From Micromonospora andamanensis (GTDB taxonomy: Bacteria; Actinomycetota; Actinomycetes; Mycobacteriales; Micromonosporaceae): 64,000 bases of DNA. The stretch is from NCBI RefSeq assembly GCF_016863495.1, contig NZ_BOOZ01000004.1, forward strand, positions 301,218 to 365,217. The letters are read 5' to 3'. The translations under genes and the position numbers were made by a program. Shown here one piece after another: positions 16,164-24,831 of the stretch. Below the pieces are notes generated by a model. That model saw only the letters and a program-made list of their open reading frames with translations. It was not told where the DNA came from and searched no databases. Each line of letters opens with the position of its first letter. Positions within the stretch are counted from its first letter, which is position 1.

Positions 16164-16943
16164 TCAGCCGGCGGCGGGACGGCGTCGATGCGCGCGGGTG
16201 GTGTCGACAGGCCGGCTCGGGTCGACGTGGCGGGGCCGGTCGGGTTCGTCCGGTCGCAGCGGCGCGAGGGTGTCGGTGAGCGCGTCGATGATCCGGTCGG
16301 TGGCCAGCCGAGCCGCACCGGGCACGGCGCGGGGCACCTCGGCCAGGTCGACCGGGTCACCGAAGTGCACCCGTACGGTGGGGCGGTGGCGCAGCGCCCG
16401 GGCGATGCCACGCAGCATCCCCCTGGGCGCGCTGTAGGGCAGCACCTCGTGTGAGCCCCACTGGGCGACCGGGATGACCGGCGCGCCGCAGGCCAGGGCG
16501 AGCCGGGCGGCACCGGTCTTGCCGCGTTCGGGCCACATGCCCGGATCGAGGCCGATACGCCCCTCCGGGTACACCAGGATCGGCGCGCCGGCACCGACCG
16601 CGGCGGCGGCGTCGTCCAGGGCCCGGTGTACGCCGCTGGTGCCCCGGTCGACGCGGATGTGCCCGGCGCTGCGCATCGCGGTGCCGATCAGCGGGGCGCG
16701 GAACAGTCCGCCGGTGGCCATGATCCTGGGTGCCACCCGGCGGGCCCGGCAGGCCGCGGCGAGCACGATCGGGTCGAACGGGCTGATGTGGTTGGCGGCC
16801 AGGATGAGCGGCCCGTCGCGCAGCCGGGCCGGGATGTCGCCGGTGACCTCCAGCCGGGCCAGCATCCCGACGACGACGCGGGCCAGCAGCAGTGCGACGC
16901 GCCAGATCAGCGGCGGACGCCAGGGGGAGTGGGCTGCTTCCAT
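16164..16943 (-). CDS. plsC: 1-acyl-sn-glycerol-3-phosphate acyltransferase (PlsC-like)
   Basis: 259 residues. An N-terminal hydrophobic segment (LIWRVALLLARVVVGML) precedes the acyltransferase motifs: NHISPFD (NHx4D, block I), GHIRVDR (block II), LVYPEGRIG (block III) and VIPVAQWGSHE (block IV). It acylates lysophosphatidic acid to phosphatidic acid in membrane lipid synthesis. The C-terminal 40 residues are basic and proline-rich. It is convergent with the amyloid-motif unit, its stop only 2 bases after that unit's last stop. Confidence 0.9.
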   Translation of the reverse strand: MEAAHSPWRPPLIWRVALLLARVVVGMLARLEVTGDIPARLRDGPLILAANHISPFDPIVLAAACRARRVAPRIMATGGLFRAPLIGTAMRSAGHIRVDRGTSGVHRALDDAAAAVGAGAPILVYPEGRIGLDPGMWPERGKTGAARLALACGAPVIPVAQWGSHEVLPYSAPRGMLRGIARALRHRPTVRVHFGDPVDLAEVPRAVPGAARLATDRIIDALTDTLAPLRPDEPDRPRHVDPSRPVDTTRAHRRRPAAG

Positions 16944-17074
16944 CAGCGGGACATGGTCGCACGGCGGGCGCCGACCGTGGCGGCCAGGGCGGGCCGTACG
17001 GCAGAGGTGAGCAGGGTCATTGGTCCCGGTCCAGTTCGGGCCGCCCGCCTCTGCCCACCCACGTACGACGCGCT

Positions 17075-17099
17075 GTAGTATTTACTACGTCTTGTAGTA
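17075..17099. promoter_or_regulatory. Overlapping inverted repeats upstream of cydAB, BlaI/CopY-like operator
   Basis: Three half-sites in alternating orientation: GTAGTA (17075-17080), TACTAC (17083-17088) and TGTAGTA (17093-17099), 23 bases before the cydA start. TACTAC plus TGTAGTA is close to the TACTACA-TGTAGTA operators bound by mycobacterial BlaI-type winged-helix repressors. No such regulator gene is in the window. Seen: the AT-rich dyads in a GC-rich promoter. Inferred: the regulator family. Confidence 0.6.
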
Positions 17100-17121
17100 T
17101 GAATAGCCTGGGGGGTAGCAG

Positions 17122-18534
17122 GTGGACGCGTTGGACGTCGCCCGCTGGCAGTTCGGTGTCACCACCGTCTACCACTTTCTCTTCGTGCCGCTGACCATCG
17201 GCCTGTCCGTGCTGGTCGCCATCCTGCAGACCCTCTGGCACCGCACCGGAGACGAGAAGTACCTCAAACTCACCAAGTTCTACGGCAAGCTCTTCCTGAT
17301 CAACTTCGCGATGGGCGTGGTCACCGGCATCGTGCAGGAATTCCAGTTCGGCATGAACTGGAGCGACTACTCCCGCTTCGTCGGCGACATCTTCGGCGCC
17401 CCTCTGGCCATCGAGGCCCTCGTCGCCTTCTTCCTCGAATCCACATTCATCGGCCTGTGGATCTTCGGCTGGGACCGGTTGCCCGCCCGCCTGCACCTGG
17501 CCAGCATCTGGGCCGCCGCCATCGGCACCAACCTGTCGGCGTACTTCATCCTCGCCGCCAACTCGTTCATGCAGAATCCGGTCGGCTACCGCTACAACCC
17601 GGACACCGGCCGGGCCGAACTGACCGACTTCGTCGCCGTGCTGACGAACAAGGTCGCCCTGATCACCTTCCCGCACACCATCGCCGGCGCCTTCCTGGTC
17701 GCCGGGTCACTGCTGGTGGCCGTCGCCCTGTGGCACCTCATCCGCAACCGCGACAGCGCCGACACCCCGGCCTACCGCTTCGCCGCCCGCTTCGGATCCT
17801 GGGTCACCCTGGTCGCCGCCACAGTCGTCGTCATCACCGGCGACATCCAAGGCAAGATCATGACGCAGGTGCAGCCGATGAAGATGGCCGCCGCCGAAGG
17901 GCTCTACTCCACCGAGAGCCCCGCGTCGTTCTCCGTCCTGACCATCGGCAGCCTCGACGGCAGCCGGGAACTGTTCGCCATCAAGATCCCGTACCTGCTG
18001 TCCTACCTCGGCACCGGCGACCCCAACGGCACGGTGCAGGGCATCAACGACCTCCAGGCCCTCTACAGCGCCCAGTACGGCGCCGGCAGCTACACCCCGA
18101 TCATCCCGGTCACCTACTGGAGCTTCCGGCTCATGATCGGATTCGGGCTCGCCGCCGCCGCCATCGCCCTGCTGGTGCTCTGGAGCCAACGTAAGGGCCG
18201 CACCCCCACCAGCAGGTGGCTGCTGCGCGCCGGCCTGGTCATGCCGATCCTGCCGCTGCTGGCCAACTCCTTCGGCTGGATCTTCACCGAGATGGGCCGC
18301 CAGCCCTGGATCGTCTTCGGCGAGATGCTCACCCGCGACGGCGTGTCCCGCAGCGTCTCCCTGACCGAGGTCCTCACCTCCTTCACCGCCTTCACCCTCA
18401 TCTACGCCGTCCTCGCCGTCATCGAGGTGAAACTGCTGATCCGCTACGCCAAGGCCGGCGTACCCGACGTCACCCCGACCCCCGAACCCGACGACACCGA
18501 CGACGCCGAGCGCCCGCTCGCCTTCGCCTACTGA
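17122..18534 (+). CDS. cydA: Cytochrome bd ubiquinol/menaquinol oxidase subunit I
   Basis: 470 residues from GTG 17122, preceded by GGGGGG. Contains the CydA landmarks: LDVARWQFGVTTVYHFLFVP with the heme b595 His near the N-terminus, GIVQEFQFGMNWSDYSRFVG, the heme ligand region NKVALITFPHTIAGAF, the quinol-binding Q-loop with a Lys-containing segment (GDIQGKIMTQVQPMKMAAAEG in pieces), and FGWIFTEMGRQPW. It carries heme b558/b595/d with CydB and reduces O2 to water at high affinity in the cytoplasmic membrane. The Q-loop is the short actinobacterial type. cydB follows after 14 bases. cydDC are not in the window. Confidence 0.96.
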   Translation: MDALDVARWQFGVTTVYHFLFVPLTIGLSVLVAILQTLWHRTGDEKYLKLTKFYGKLFLINFAMGVVTGIVQEFQFGMNWSDYSRFVGDIFGAPLAIEALVAFFLESTFIGLWIFGWDRLPARLHLASIWAAAIGTNLSAYFILAANSFMQNPVGYRYNPDTGRAELTDFVAVLTNKVALITFPHTIAGAFLVAGSLLVAVALWHLIRNRDSADTPAYRFAARFGSWVTLVAATVVVITGDIQGKIMTQVQPMKMAAAEGLYSTESPASFSVLTIGSLDGSRELFAIKIPYLLSYLGTGDPNGTVQGINDLQALYSAQYGAGSYTPIIPVTYWSFRLMIGFGLAAAAIALLVLWSQRKGRTPTSRWLLRAGLVMPILPLLANSFGWIFTEMGRQPWIVFGEMLTRDGVSRSVSLTEVLTSFTAFTLIYAVLAVIEVKLLIRYAKAGVPDVTPTPEPDDTDDAERPLAFAY

Positions 18535-18548
18535 CCCGGAGCCCCACA

Positions 18549-19547
18549 GTGGAACTGACCACCATCTGGTTTCTCCTCGTCGCCGTGCTGTTCACCGGCT
18601 ACTTCATCCTCGAAGGCTTCGACTTCGGTGTCGGCATGCTGCTGCCCGTCCTCGGCCGCGACGACAAGGAACGCCGCGTGATGATCAACACCATCGGGCC
18701 GGTCTGGGACGGCAACGAGGTCTGGCTGATCACCGCCGGCGGCGCCATGTTCGCCGCCTTCCCCGAGTGGTACGCCACCCTCTTCTCCGGCTTCTACCTG
18801 CCCCTGCTGCTCATCCTGCTGGCCCTGATCGCCCGGGGCGTCGCCTTCGAGTACCGCCACAAGCGACCCGAGGCGACCTGGAAACGGCGCTGGGACAACG
18901 CCATCTTCGTCGGCTCCCTCGTCCCGGCGATCCTGTGGGGCGTCGCGTTCGCCAACATCCTGCGCGGCGTACCGCTGGACGCGGAACACGAGTACGTCGG
19001 CGGACTGCTCAACCTGCTCAACCCGTACGCCCTGCTCGGTGGCGCCACCACGGCGGCGCTGTTCGCCACCCACGGCGCCGTCTTCGTCGCCCTCAAGACC
19101 GTCGGCGACATCCGCGCCCGGGCCGCCGCGCTCGCCGTGCGCCTGGGCGTGGCCGCGGCCGTCCTCGCGGTGGCCTTCCTGAGCTGGACCCTGACCATCC
19201 GCTCCAGCACCGCCGCCGTCGTGCTCGCCGTCGGCGCCGCGCTCGCCCTGCTCGGCGGTCTCGCGGCCGCCACGGTACGCCGCGAGGGCTGGGCGTTCAC
19301 CGGCACCGCCGCCGCCATCGGTCTGGCCGTGGCGACCCTGTTCGCCGCGCTGTTCCCGAACGTGCTGCCCTCCACGCTGGACCCCGCCGGCACGCTCACC
19401 GCCACCAACGCCGCCTCCACCCCCTACACCCTCACGATCATGACCTGGGTGGCGGTGTTCTTCACCCCGATCGTGCTGGCCTACCAGGGCTGGACGTACT
19501 GGGTGTTCCGCAAGCGGATCGGCGTGGCCCACATCCCGCAGCACTGA
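18549..19547 (+). CDS. cydB: Cytochrome bd oxidase subunit II
   Basis: 332 residues from GTG 18549. Starts VELTTIWFLLVAVLFTGYFILEG with the conserved LEGFDFGVGMLLP, followed by GPVWDGNEVWLITAGGAMFAAFP in two pieces, both invariant CydB blocks. About nine membrane helices and a C-terminal YWVFRKRIG. It is the structural partner of CydA in the bd oxidase. Both genes sit on the C-rich strand, giving C-ending codons throughout. A short palindrome CGGACC-G-GGTCCG after the stop may end the transcript. Confidence 0.95.
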   Translation: MELTTIWFLLVAVLFTGYFILEGFDFGVGMLLPVLGRDDKERRVMINTIGPVWDGNEVWLITAGGAMFAAFPEWYATLFSGFYLPLLLILLALIARGVAFEYRHKRPEATWKRRWDNAIFVGSLVPAILWGVAFANILRGVPLDAEHEYVGGLLNLLNPYALLGGATTAALFATHGAVFVALKTVGDIRARAAALAVRLGVAAAVLAVAFLSWTLTIRSSTAAVVLAVGAALALLGGLAAATVRREGWAFTGTAAAIGLAVATLFAALFPNVLPSTLDPAGTLTATNAASTPYTLTIMTWVAVFFTPIVLAYQGWTYWVFRKRIGVAHIPQH

Positions 19548-19578
19548 GCGTCGGCCCGGACCGGGTCCGTAGGCCCGG

Positions 19579-20016
19579 TCAGGCCGCCGCCAGGGCCTGC
19601 TCGGCGCGGCGGCGCACCACCTCCAGCACCCGCGCCGCCGCCACCAGGTCGTCGGCGGAAAGATCGGCCCACAGCCGGGCGCCGATCTCGGCGGAAGCCG
19701 CCGCGACCAGCTGCTGCGTGTGCCGTCCGGTCGGGGTCAGCGCGACCCGGGAGGCGTCGGTGGGCAGCGGCGCCACAATTGTCGCCGCGATCAGCTCGGC
19801 AAGCGTGCCGTGCGCCGTCGCGGTCGGCACCTTCACCGCCTCGACCAGCCGGCGGGCGGCCTCGGCCCGGGGGAGCGGAGCGTCGGCGGCGGCCAGCGCG
19901 TTGAGCAGCAGCGCCTGCGCGAAACTCAACCCGAGCCGGCTCAGCTCCCGCTCCAGCACCGCCCGGGTGGCGTAGTGGGTCCGGCCGAGGATCTGCCCGT
20001 TGAGGGTGGTGGACAT
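19579..20016 (-). CDS. MarR-family transcriptional regulator
   Basis: 145 residues from ATG 20016. Helical N-terminus, then LSFAQALLLNALAAADAPLPRAEAARRLV leading into the recognition segment VPTATAHGTLAELIA, a wing with SRVALTPTGRHTQQLV, and helical dimerisation ends. No sensing cysteine is present. The start is followed upstream by three perfect 15-bp operator repeats (20032-20076) that also lie before the divergent MarR gene, so it probably represses itself and perhaps the divergent operon. It ends 32 bases after cydB on the opposite strand. Confidence 0.82.
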   Translation of the reverse strand: MSTTLNGQILGRTHYATRAVLERELSRLGLSFAQALLLNALAAADAPLPRAEAARRLVEAVKVPTATAHGTLAELIAATIVAPLPTDASRVALTPTGRHTQQLVAAASAEIGARLWADLSADDLVAAARVLEVVRRRAEQALAAA

Positions 20017-20031
20017 GGCAACCCCTTTACA

Positions 20032-20076
20032 TTGGCACAACCAACGTTGGCACAACCAACGTTGGCACAACCAACA
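20032..20076. repeat. Three tandem 15-bp palindromic repeats, iterated operator between divergent marR genes
   Basis: TTGGCACAACCAACG at 20032-20046 and 20047-20061, then TTGGCACAACCAACA at 20062-20076. Each unit embeds the dyad TTGG-N5-CCAA, so the array is a set of phased binding sites with a 15-bp period. It lies 15 bases before the start of the minus-strand MarR gene and 46 before the plus-strand one. Seen: the exact repeat. Inferred: cooperative MarR binding. Confidence 0.75.
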
Positions 20077-20122
20077 TAACACGGGTCGTGGGTGCCGCCA
20101 ACAAAACGCGTACAGTCACCAC

Positions 20123-20581
20123 ATGGAGCACCCCAGCACCCCCACGCCCGGCCGCCTGCGTACCACCCCCAGCTGGCTGCTCACCCAGACCGCCGCCCAC
20201 GCCGGACGCCTCGTCACCGCCGCACTCAGCCCCCACCACGCCCGCGGCTACCACTACCGGCTACTGGCCACCCTCGCCGAAACCGGCCCCGCCAGCCAGG
20301 CCGACCTCGGCCGACACAGCGGCATCGACCGCAGCGACATCGTCGCCACCCTCAACGACCTCGCCGACCGCCACCTCGTACGCCGCCAACCCGACCCCAC
20401 CGACCGGCGCCGCAACATCGTCCACATCACACCCACCGGCCGACGCGAACTCAGTAACCTCCAACACGCCCTCGACACCGCCCAGGACACCCTCCTCGCC
20501 CCCCTGAACCCCGCCGACCGCCGCGAACTCGTCCGCCTGCTCGACCTCCTGCTCACCCACCACACCCAACCGGAAGGCTGA
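20123..20581 (+). CDS. MarR-family transcriptional regulator
   Basis: 152 residues from ATG 20123. Contains a complete MarR core: YRLLATLAETGPASQADLGRHSGIDRSDIVATLNDLADRHLVRRQPDPTDRRRNIVHITPTG, here quoted only by its key elements ETGPASQADL, DRSDIVATLNDL and the wing DPTDRRRNIVHIT. It has no conserved cysteine of the OhrR sensor type. Two bases after its stop the osmC gene begins, so it probably regulates the OsmC protein in response to organic peroxide or another electrophile. Inferred from context. Confidence 0.86.
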   Translation: MEHPSTPTPGRLRTTPSWLLTQTAAHAGRLVTAALSPHHARGYHYRLLATLAETGPASQADLGRHSGIDRSDIVATLNDLADRHLVRRQPDPTDRRRNIVHITPTGRRELSNLQHALDTAQDTLLAPLNPADRRELVRLLDLLLTHHTQPEG

Positions 20582-20583
20582 CC

Positions 20584-21051
20584 ATGGCCCGCACCCACCA
20601 CTACGCCACCACCGTCACCTGGACCGGCAACCTCGGCACCGGCACCAGCGGCTACCGCGACTACCGACGCGAGCACGACATCACTACCGACGGCCGCCCA
20701 CCCATCCCCGGCAGCTCCGACCCCACCTTCCACGGCGACCGCACCCGCTGGAACCCCGAACAACTCCTGCTCGCCGCCCTGTCCCAGTGCCACATGCTCG
20801 CCTACCTGCACCTGTGCGCCGACAAAGGCATCATCGTCACCGACTACGTCGACCACGCCACCGGCACCATGACCACCGACAACACCGGAAACGGCCACTT
20901 CACCGAGGTGCTCCTGCGCCCCCACGTCACCCTCGCCGACCCCACCACCGCCGACCTCGCCACCGCACTGCACGACGACGCCCACCACACCTGCTTCATC
21001 GCCAACTCGGTCAACTTCCCGGTCCGCCACCACCCCGTCACCACCAGCTGA
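20584..21051 (+). CDS. OsmC/Ohr-family peroxiredoxin
   Basis: 155 residues. The two catalytic cysteines of the family are present: LLLAALSQCHMLAYLHLC for the peroxidatic one and DDAHHTCFIANSVNFPV for the resolving one. The N-terminal HYATTVTWTGNLGTGTSGY segment matches the OsmC subgroup that is paired with MarR regulators. It reduces organic hydroperoxides in the cytoplasm with lipoyl or low-molecular thiols. Co-transcribed with the MarR gene just upstream. Strongly C-biased codon use like its neighbours. Confidence 0.9.
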   Translation: MARTHHYATTVTWTGNLGTGTSGYRDYRREHDITTDGRPPIPGSSDPTFHGDRTRWNPEQLLLAALSQCHMLAYLHLCADKGIIVTDYVDHATGTMTTDNTGNGHFTEVLLRPHVTLADPTTADLATALHDDAHHTCFIANSVNFPVRHHPVTTS

Positions 21052-21106
21052 CCACCCGACCCACAAAATCGATCGACCCCACCACCACTACCGCTATCGT
21101 CGGCCC

Positions 21107-22273
21107 GTGCCCGACGTGCGTGAACTCACCCCCGACGACCTGAACGACGCCTGGCAACTCGGCCGGCTCGCCTTCGGCTCCGACCCGCAACCACCCCCAC
21201 CACCAGCCGCCACCGGCCGCACCGCCTACGGCGCCTTCGACCCCACCGGACACCTCATCGGCAAGGCCGTCGACCTGCACGACGAACAGTGGTGGACCGG
21301 ACACTGCGTACCCGCCGCAGACATCGCAGGCGTCGCCGTCGCAGCCGAGGCCCGCGGCACCGGAGTCGCCCGAGCCCTACTGACCACCCTGCTCCGCAAC
21401 GCCCGCGACCGCGGCGCCGCCATCAGCACGCTGTTCCCCACCACCGCCGCCCCCTACCGAGCCTGCGGCTGGGAAATCACCGGACAGCTACGCACCCTCG
21501 ACCTGCCCACCGCGACCCTGCCCCGACACCGCACCGACCCACGGCTGACCGTCCGCACCGGCACCACCGCCGACCTGCCCGCCACCACCGAGCTCTACCG
21601 ACGCGTCGCACACCACCGCAACGGCCTGCTCACCCGCACCCACCGCCGATTCACCGCCACCGACACCCTGCCCTACGACGGACTCACAGTCGTCGAACAC
21701 GACGGACACCTCGTCGGCTACGCCGGCTGGGACCGAGGTCGCGGCTACGGTCCCGACGCCGTCCTCACCGTCGAAGACATCCTCGCCACCACCGCAGAGG
21801 CCGCCCGCACCCTCGTCGGCGTCCTCGCCAGCTGGTACAGCGTCACCCCGACCCTGCGCCTGACCCCACTGCCCGGCGACACCATCAGCACCCACCTGCC
21901 CCTGGAACAGGCCCGCGAACACGAACGCCATGCCTGGATGCACCGACCCGTCGACATCGCCCGCGCCGTCGCCGCCCGCGGCTGGCCCACCCACACCCGC
22001 GGCCAGGTCACCTTCACCCTCACCGACGACCTCGCCGACTGGAACACCGGCACCTGGCACCTCACCGTCGCCGACGGCCACGCCGAGCTACGCCGCAGCA
22101 GCACCGACGCCGACCTGCACCTGACCGTACGCGGCTTCGCCCGCCTCTACACCGGCACCGCCACCGCCCGCACCCTCACCGAAACCGGACTGCTGCACCA
22201 CAGCACACCCGACCCGAGCCCCCTGGACCTGCTCGCCGCCGGACCGACCGCCCACCTCATCGACTACTTCTGA
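21107..22273 (+). CDS. GNAT N-acetyltransferase, Eis-like, with C-terminal SCP2-type domain
   Basis: 388 residues from GTG 21107. Three-part Eis layout: a GNAT domain (1-140) with the acetyl-CoA loop VAVAAEARGTGVARALL, a second degenerate GNAT domain (about 150-280) and a C-terminal sterol-carrier-like domain with FTLTDDLADWNTGTWHL. The C-terminal residue is Phe (LIDYF), which in Eis supplies the catalytic carboxylate. Eis proteins acetylate amines such as aminoglycosides or histone-like proteins; the target here is unknown. Confidence 0.85.
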   Translation: MPDVRELTPDDLNDAWQLGRLAFGSDPQPPPPPAATGRTAYGAFDPTGHLIGKAVDLHDEQWWTGHCVPAADIAGVAVAAEARGTGVARALLTTLLRNARDRGAAISTLFPTTAAPYRACGWEITGQLRTLDLPTATLPRHRTDPRLTVRTGTTADLPATTELYRRVAHHRNGLLTRTHRRFTATDTLPYDGLTVVEHDGHLVGYAGWDRGRGYGPDAVLTVEDILATTAEAARTLVGVLASWYSVTPTLRLTPLPGDTISTHLPLEQAREHERHAWMHRPVDIARAVAARGWPTHTRGQVTFTLTDDLADWNTGTWHLTVADGHAELRRSSTDADLHLTVRGFARLYTGTATARTLTETGLLHHSTPDPSPLDLLAAGPTAHLIDYF

Positions 22274-22284
22274 CAAACGGCGGC

Positions 22285-22321
22285 GGCCCGGCCGGGCACG
22301 TGGGGTGTGCGCGGCCGGGCC
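22285..22321 (+). terminator. Hairpin after the Eis-like gene
   Basis: GGCCCGGCC (22285-22293) pairs with GGCCGGGCC (22313-22321) around a 19-base loop, 11 bases after the stop codon. No T-run follows. It sits between convergent genes and could serve both directions. Confidence 0.5.
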
Positions 22322-22349
22322 ACAGGTCGGTTAAGACCAACGGCGTCGC

Positions 22350-23078
22350 TCAACCCGCCTCGCGCAACTCCGCCAACCGGGCCTCGATCTCCGCCAACTC
22401 CGCCCGCAACTTCTCCGCCTGCCGCTCCGCCTCGGACCGCTCCGCGGCCAGGATCTGCTCCACCGCCTCATGCACCCCCGGCACATCCACCAACGCCACC
22501 ATCCGCAGCGCCTCCGCCGGCTTGAGCACGTACGGCTTGGCCAACACCTTGCCACCCTGCTGAGCCGCCACCGTCCACTCACCCTCGGCATAGGCCAACG
22601 TGACAGTCAACCCCGCCGGTCCCTTGGGCTTCGCCGCCTTCACCGCCCGCCGGGCCGGCTTCGCCTCCACCTTCGACTCCACGGCCTCCACCCTCGGCTC
22701 CTCTCCACGCGACTGCTCCTCCCGGCGCGGCACCTCGTCACCGCGCTGCTGCGGCACCCGGTCCAACACGAACTCCGGCTCCACCACCGCCGGCTCGACC
22801 GGCTCCGGCTCCGGCTTCGACTCCACCGGTCGCCGACCCGCACCCCGAGGCGCCACCGCCACATCGGTGGGGGAGAAGGGCAACTCGTCACGCCCGAACC
22901 GCACCACCACGAACTCGTCGGACTCCGCCGGATCGGTCAACCCCACCACCTGACCCAGCTGACCGGCGATCTGACCAGCCGCCGCCGTGAACACCACCTT
23001 CGGCTTACGCCCCGCGGCCAACGCCTCCCGGATGCCGCGCACCTCGTCCTCGGACAGTCCCTGACCAGCGGCACCCAT
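22350..23078 (-). CDS. Uncharacterised actinobacterial protein with charged linker and C-terminal coiled coil
   Basis: 242 residues. N-terminal domain (1-80) begins LSEDEVRGIREALAAGRKPKVVFT and includes QLGQVVGLTDPAESDEFVVVRFG, a small beta-rich unit. Residues 80-150 form a Glu/Pro/Lys-rich linker, 150-195 a second beta-rich domain (LTVTLAYAEGEWTVAAQQGG), and 200-242 a coiled coil (AERSEAERQAEKLRAELAE). The acidic linker and coiled coil suggest a scaffold or nucleic-acid-associated role. No family named; function unknown. Confidence 0.65.
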   Translation of the reverse strand: MGAAGQGLSEDEVRGIREALAAGRKPKVVFTAAAGQIAGQLGQVVGLTDPAESDEFVVVRFGRDELPFSPTDVAVAPRGAGRRPVESKPEPEPVEPAVVEPEFVLDRVPQQRGDEVPRREEQSRGEEPRVEAVESKVEAKPARRAVKAAKPKGPAGLTVTLAYAEGEWTVAAQQGGKVLAKPYVLKPAEALRMVALVDVPGVHEAVEQILAAERSEAERQAEKLRAELAEIEARLAELREAG

Positions 23079-23150
23079 CGCCCAACCTCATTCCTCGTAC
23101 ACCTGTTCAGACGCCTGCCTTGATACCAGCCACCAGCGACAACCCGAAGA

Positions 23151-23612
23151 TCAGCCCCCCAACGCCCGCAACGCCCGATCGGCGTGATCATTCATGCCCA
23201 ACTCACTGTGCACCACCTCGATCACCCGCCGATCCACCCCGATCACGAACGTCATCCGACGCGTACTCAACGGACCCAACGGCAACCTCCGCCGCACCCC
23301 GAACCGGTCCGCCACCACACCATCCGGATCCGACAGCAACGGATAGTCGAACCCGTGCAGCCGCGAGAACTCCGCCTGCCGCTGCACCGAATCCCGGCTG
23401 ATACCCACCCGCTGCGCACCCACCGCCGCGAACTCCGCAGCCAGGTCCCGGAAGTGGCAACTCTCCGCCGTGCAGCCCCGCGTCATCGCCGCCGGATAGA
23501 AGAACAACACCACAGGCCCCGACGCCAGCAACTCCGTCAACCGCCGCGGCCGACCCGTCTCGTCCGGCAACTCGAAATCCTCGACCAGATCCCCGACACC
23601 GACACCAGCCAC
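23151..23612 (-). CDS. bcp: Peroxiredoxin, BCP/AhpC-TSA family
   Basis: 153 residues from GTG 23612, set by GGGGAGG seven bases upstream. Core VGDLVEDFELPDETGRPRRL, then FFYPAAMTRGCTAESCHFRDL with the peroxidatic Cys in TRGC and the resolving Cys five residues later (CTAESC), the atypical 2-Cys BCP arrangement. It reduces H2O2 and alkyl hydroperoxides using thioredoxin. Single gene, divergent from the dehydrogenase at 23755. Confidence 0.93.
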   Translation of the reverse strand: MAGVGVGDLVEDFELPDETGRPRRLTELLASGPVVLFFYPAAMTRGCTAESCHFRDLAAEFAAVGAQRVGISRDSVQRQAEFSRLHGFDYPLLSDPDGVVADRFGVRRRLPLGPLSTRRMTFVIGVDRRVIEVVHSELGMNDHADRALRALGG

Positions 23613-23754
23613 GCGAACCTCCCCACCGACACTGAGGCCGCGAGCGTATGCCATCGACCACCACCGGCAGTGCGCCCGACCACACCGCGCTACCCACCAC
23701 CGCGACCACCCCGGTAACGTCCCCGACACCGGCTCAGGGCAGGGGAGAGGCCAA

Positions 23755-24483
23755 TTGACGAACGTCACAGTCATCACCGGCGGTAGCCGCGGCATCGGCG
23801 CCGCCACCGCCCGCCGCCTCGCCCACACCGGCCAGCACATCGCAATCGGCTACCGCCGCGACCACACCGCCGCCGACACCGTCGTGGCCGACCTGCGCGC
23901 CACAGGCGTACGCGCCATCGCCGTCCCCGCCGACACCCGCGACCCCGACCAGGTCACCGCCCTGTTCGACGCCGCCGCCGAACTCGGCACCCTCACCGGC
24001 CTGGTCAACAACGCCGGCATCACCAGCCCGATCGGCCCCTTCACCGACCTCGACCCCGACGACCTGCGCCGCGTCATCGACGTCAACCTCCTCGGCTACG
24101 TCCTCTGCGCCCAACAGGCCGCCCGCCGGATGACCGACGGCGCCGCCATCGTCAACCTCTCCTCAGTCGCCGCCACCCTCGGCAGCCCAGGGGAGTACGT
24201 CCACTACGCCGCCGTCAAAGCCGCCACCGACGCACTCACCATCGGCCTGGCCAAGGAACTCGCGCCCCGTGGCATCCGCGTCAACGCCGTCGCACCCGGC
24301 ATCATCCGCACCGACATCCACGCCCTCTCCGGCCAACCCGACCGACCCGACCGCGCCGCCAGCCGCATCCCACTCGGCCGCCCCGGCGAACCCGACGAGG
24401 TCGCCGCCGCCGTCACCTGGCTGCTAAGTCCTGACGCCTCCTACACCACAGGCGCCATCCTCCGCGTCGGCGGCGGCCTCTGA
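23755..24483 (+). CDS. Short-chain dehydrogenase/reductase (FabG-like)
   Basis: 242 residues from TTG 23755, preceded by AGGGGAGAGG. NAD(P)-binding TGGSRGIG at 8-15, the NNAG motif (LVNNAGIT), catalytic Ser in VNLSSVAA and Tyr/Lys in YVHYAAVKAA are all in place, and the C-terminus reads TGAILRVGGGL. It would oxidise or reduce a hydroxyl/keto pair. The length and RVNAVAPGIIRTDI block match classical SDRs of the 3-oxoacyl-ACP reductase type, but the substrate cannot be assigned. Confidence 0.9.
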   Translation: MTNVTVITGGSRGIGAATARRLAHTGQHIAIGYRRDHTAADTVVADLRATGVRAIAVPADTRDPDQVTALFDAAAELGTLTGLVNNAGITSPIGPFTDLDPDDLRRVIDVNLLGYVLCAQQAARRMTDGAAIVNLSSVAATLGSPGEYVHYAAVKAATDALTIGLAKELAPRGIRVNAVAPGIIRTDIHALSGQPDRPDRAASRIPLGRPGEPDEVAAAVTWLLSPDASYTTGAILRVGGGL

Positions 24484-24635
24484 CCGCCGACCGGCCAGCT
24501 CCGGACGGTGCGCGGGCACGACGCCAACGAACCAGGCCGAGCGGGGAATGCGCGCCGGGCACCCGGGTAGCCCCACGAAAGCCGCCACCGCGCTCCGGCT
24601 GCCCGGCGGCCACCCGACGCAGGAGGGGAGCAGAC

Positions 24636-24803
24636 ATGCAGACCACCTACGACTCGGTGGACGACCTGGCCGCGGCGCTGCGCCGGGCGGCGTCCGCCCA
24701 CGACCGCCACGAGAAGGAACTCGGCCACCCCGACCCCGACTGGCCGGACTGGTACGCCCGACACATGGTGGACGAGCGCGCCGGCCACGAACAGCACCGC
24801 TGA
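24636..24803 (+). CDS. 55-residue conserved-looking small protein
   Basis: ATG 24636 is set by AGGAGGGGAG six bases upstream. The product is acidic and helical: MQTTYDSVDDLAAALRRAA, then HDRHEKELGHPDPDWPDWYA and RHMVDERAGHEQ. The DPDWPDWYA motif is one I associate with short actinobacterial proteins found alone or at the end of VOC/glyoxalase-like proteins. Function unknown. The strong ribosome site and codon bias support a real gene. Confidence 0.6.
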   Translation: MQTTYDSVDDLAAALRRAASAHDRHEKELGHPDPDWPDWYARHMVDERAGHEQHR

Positions 24804-24831
24804 GCGATCGACGGTCGGTGCGAGTCCACCG

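Noticed and set aside
20032..20076. Tandem repeats as a CRISPR array
   Set aside because: The 15-bp units abut without spacers and form an operator-like dyad; no Cas genes are present.
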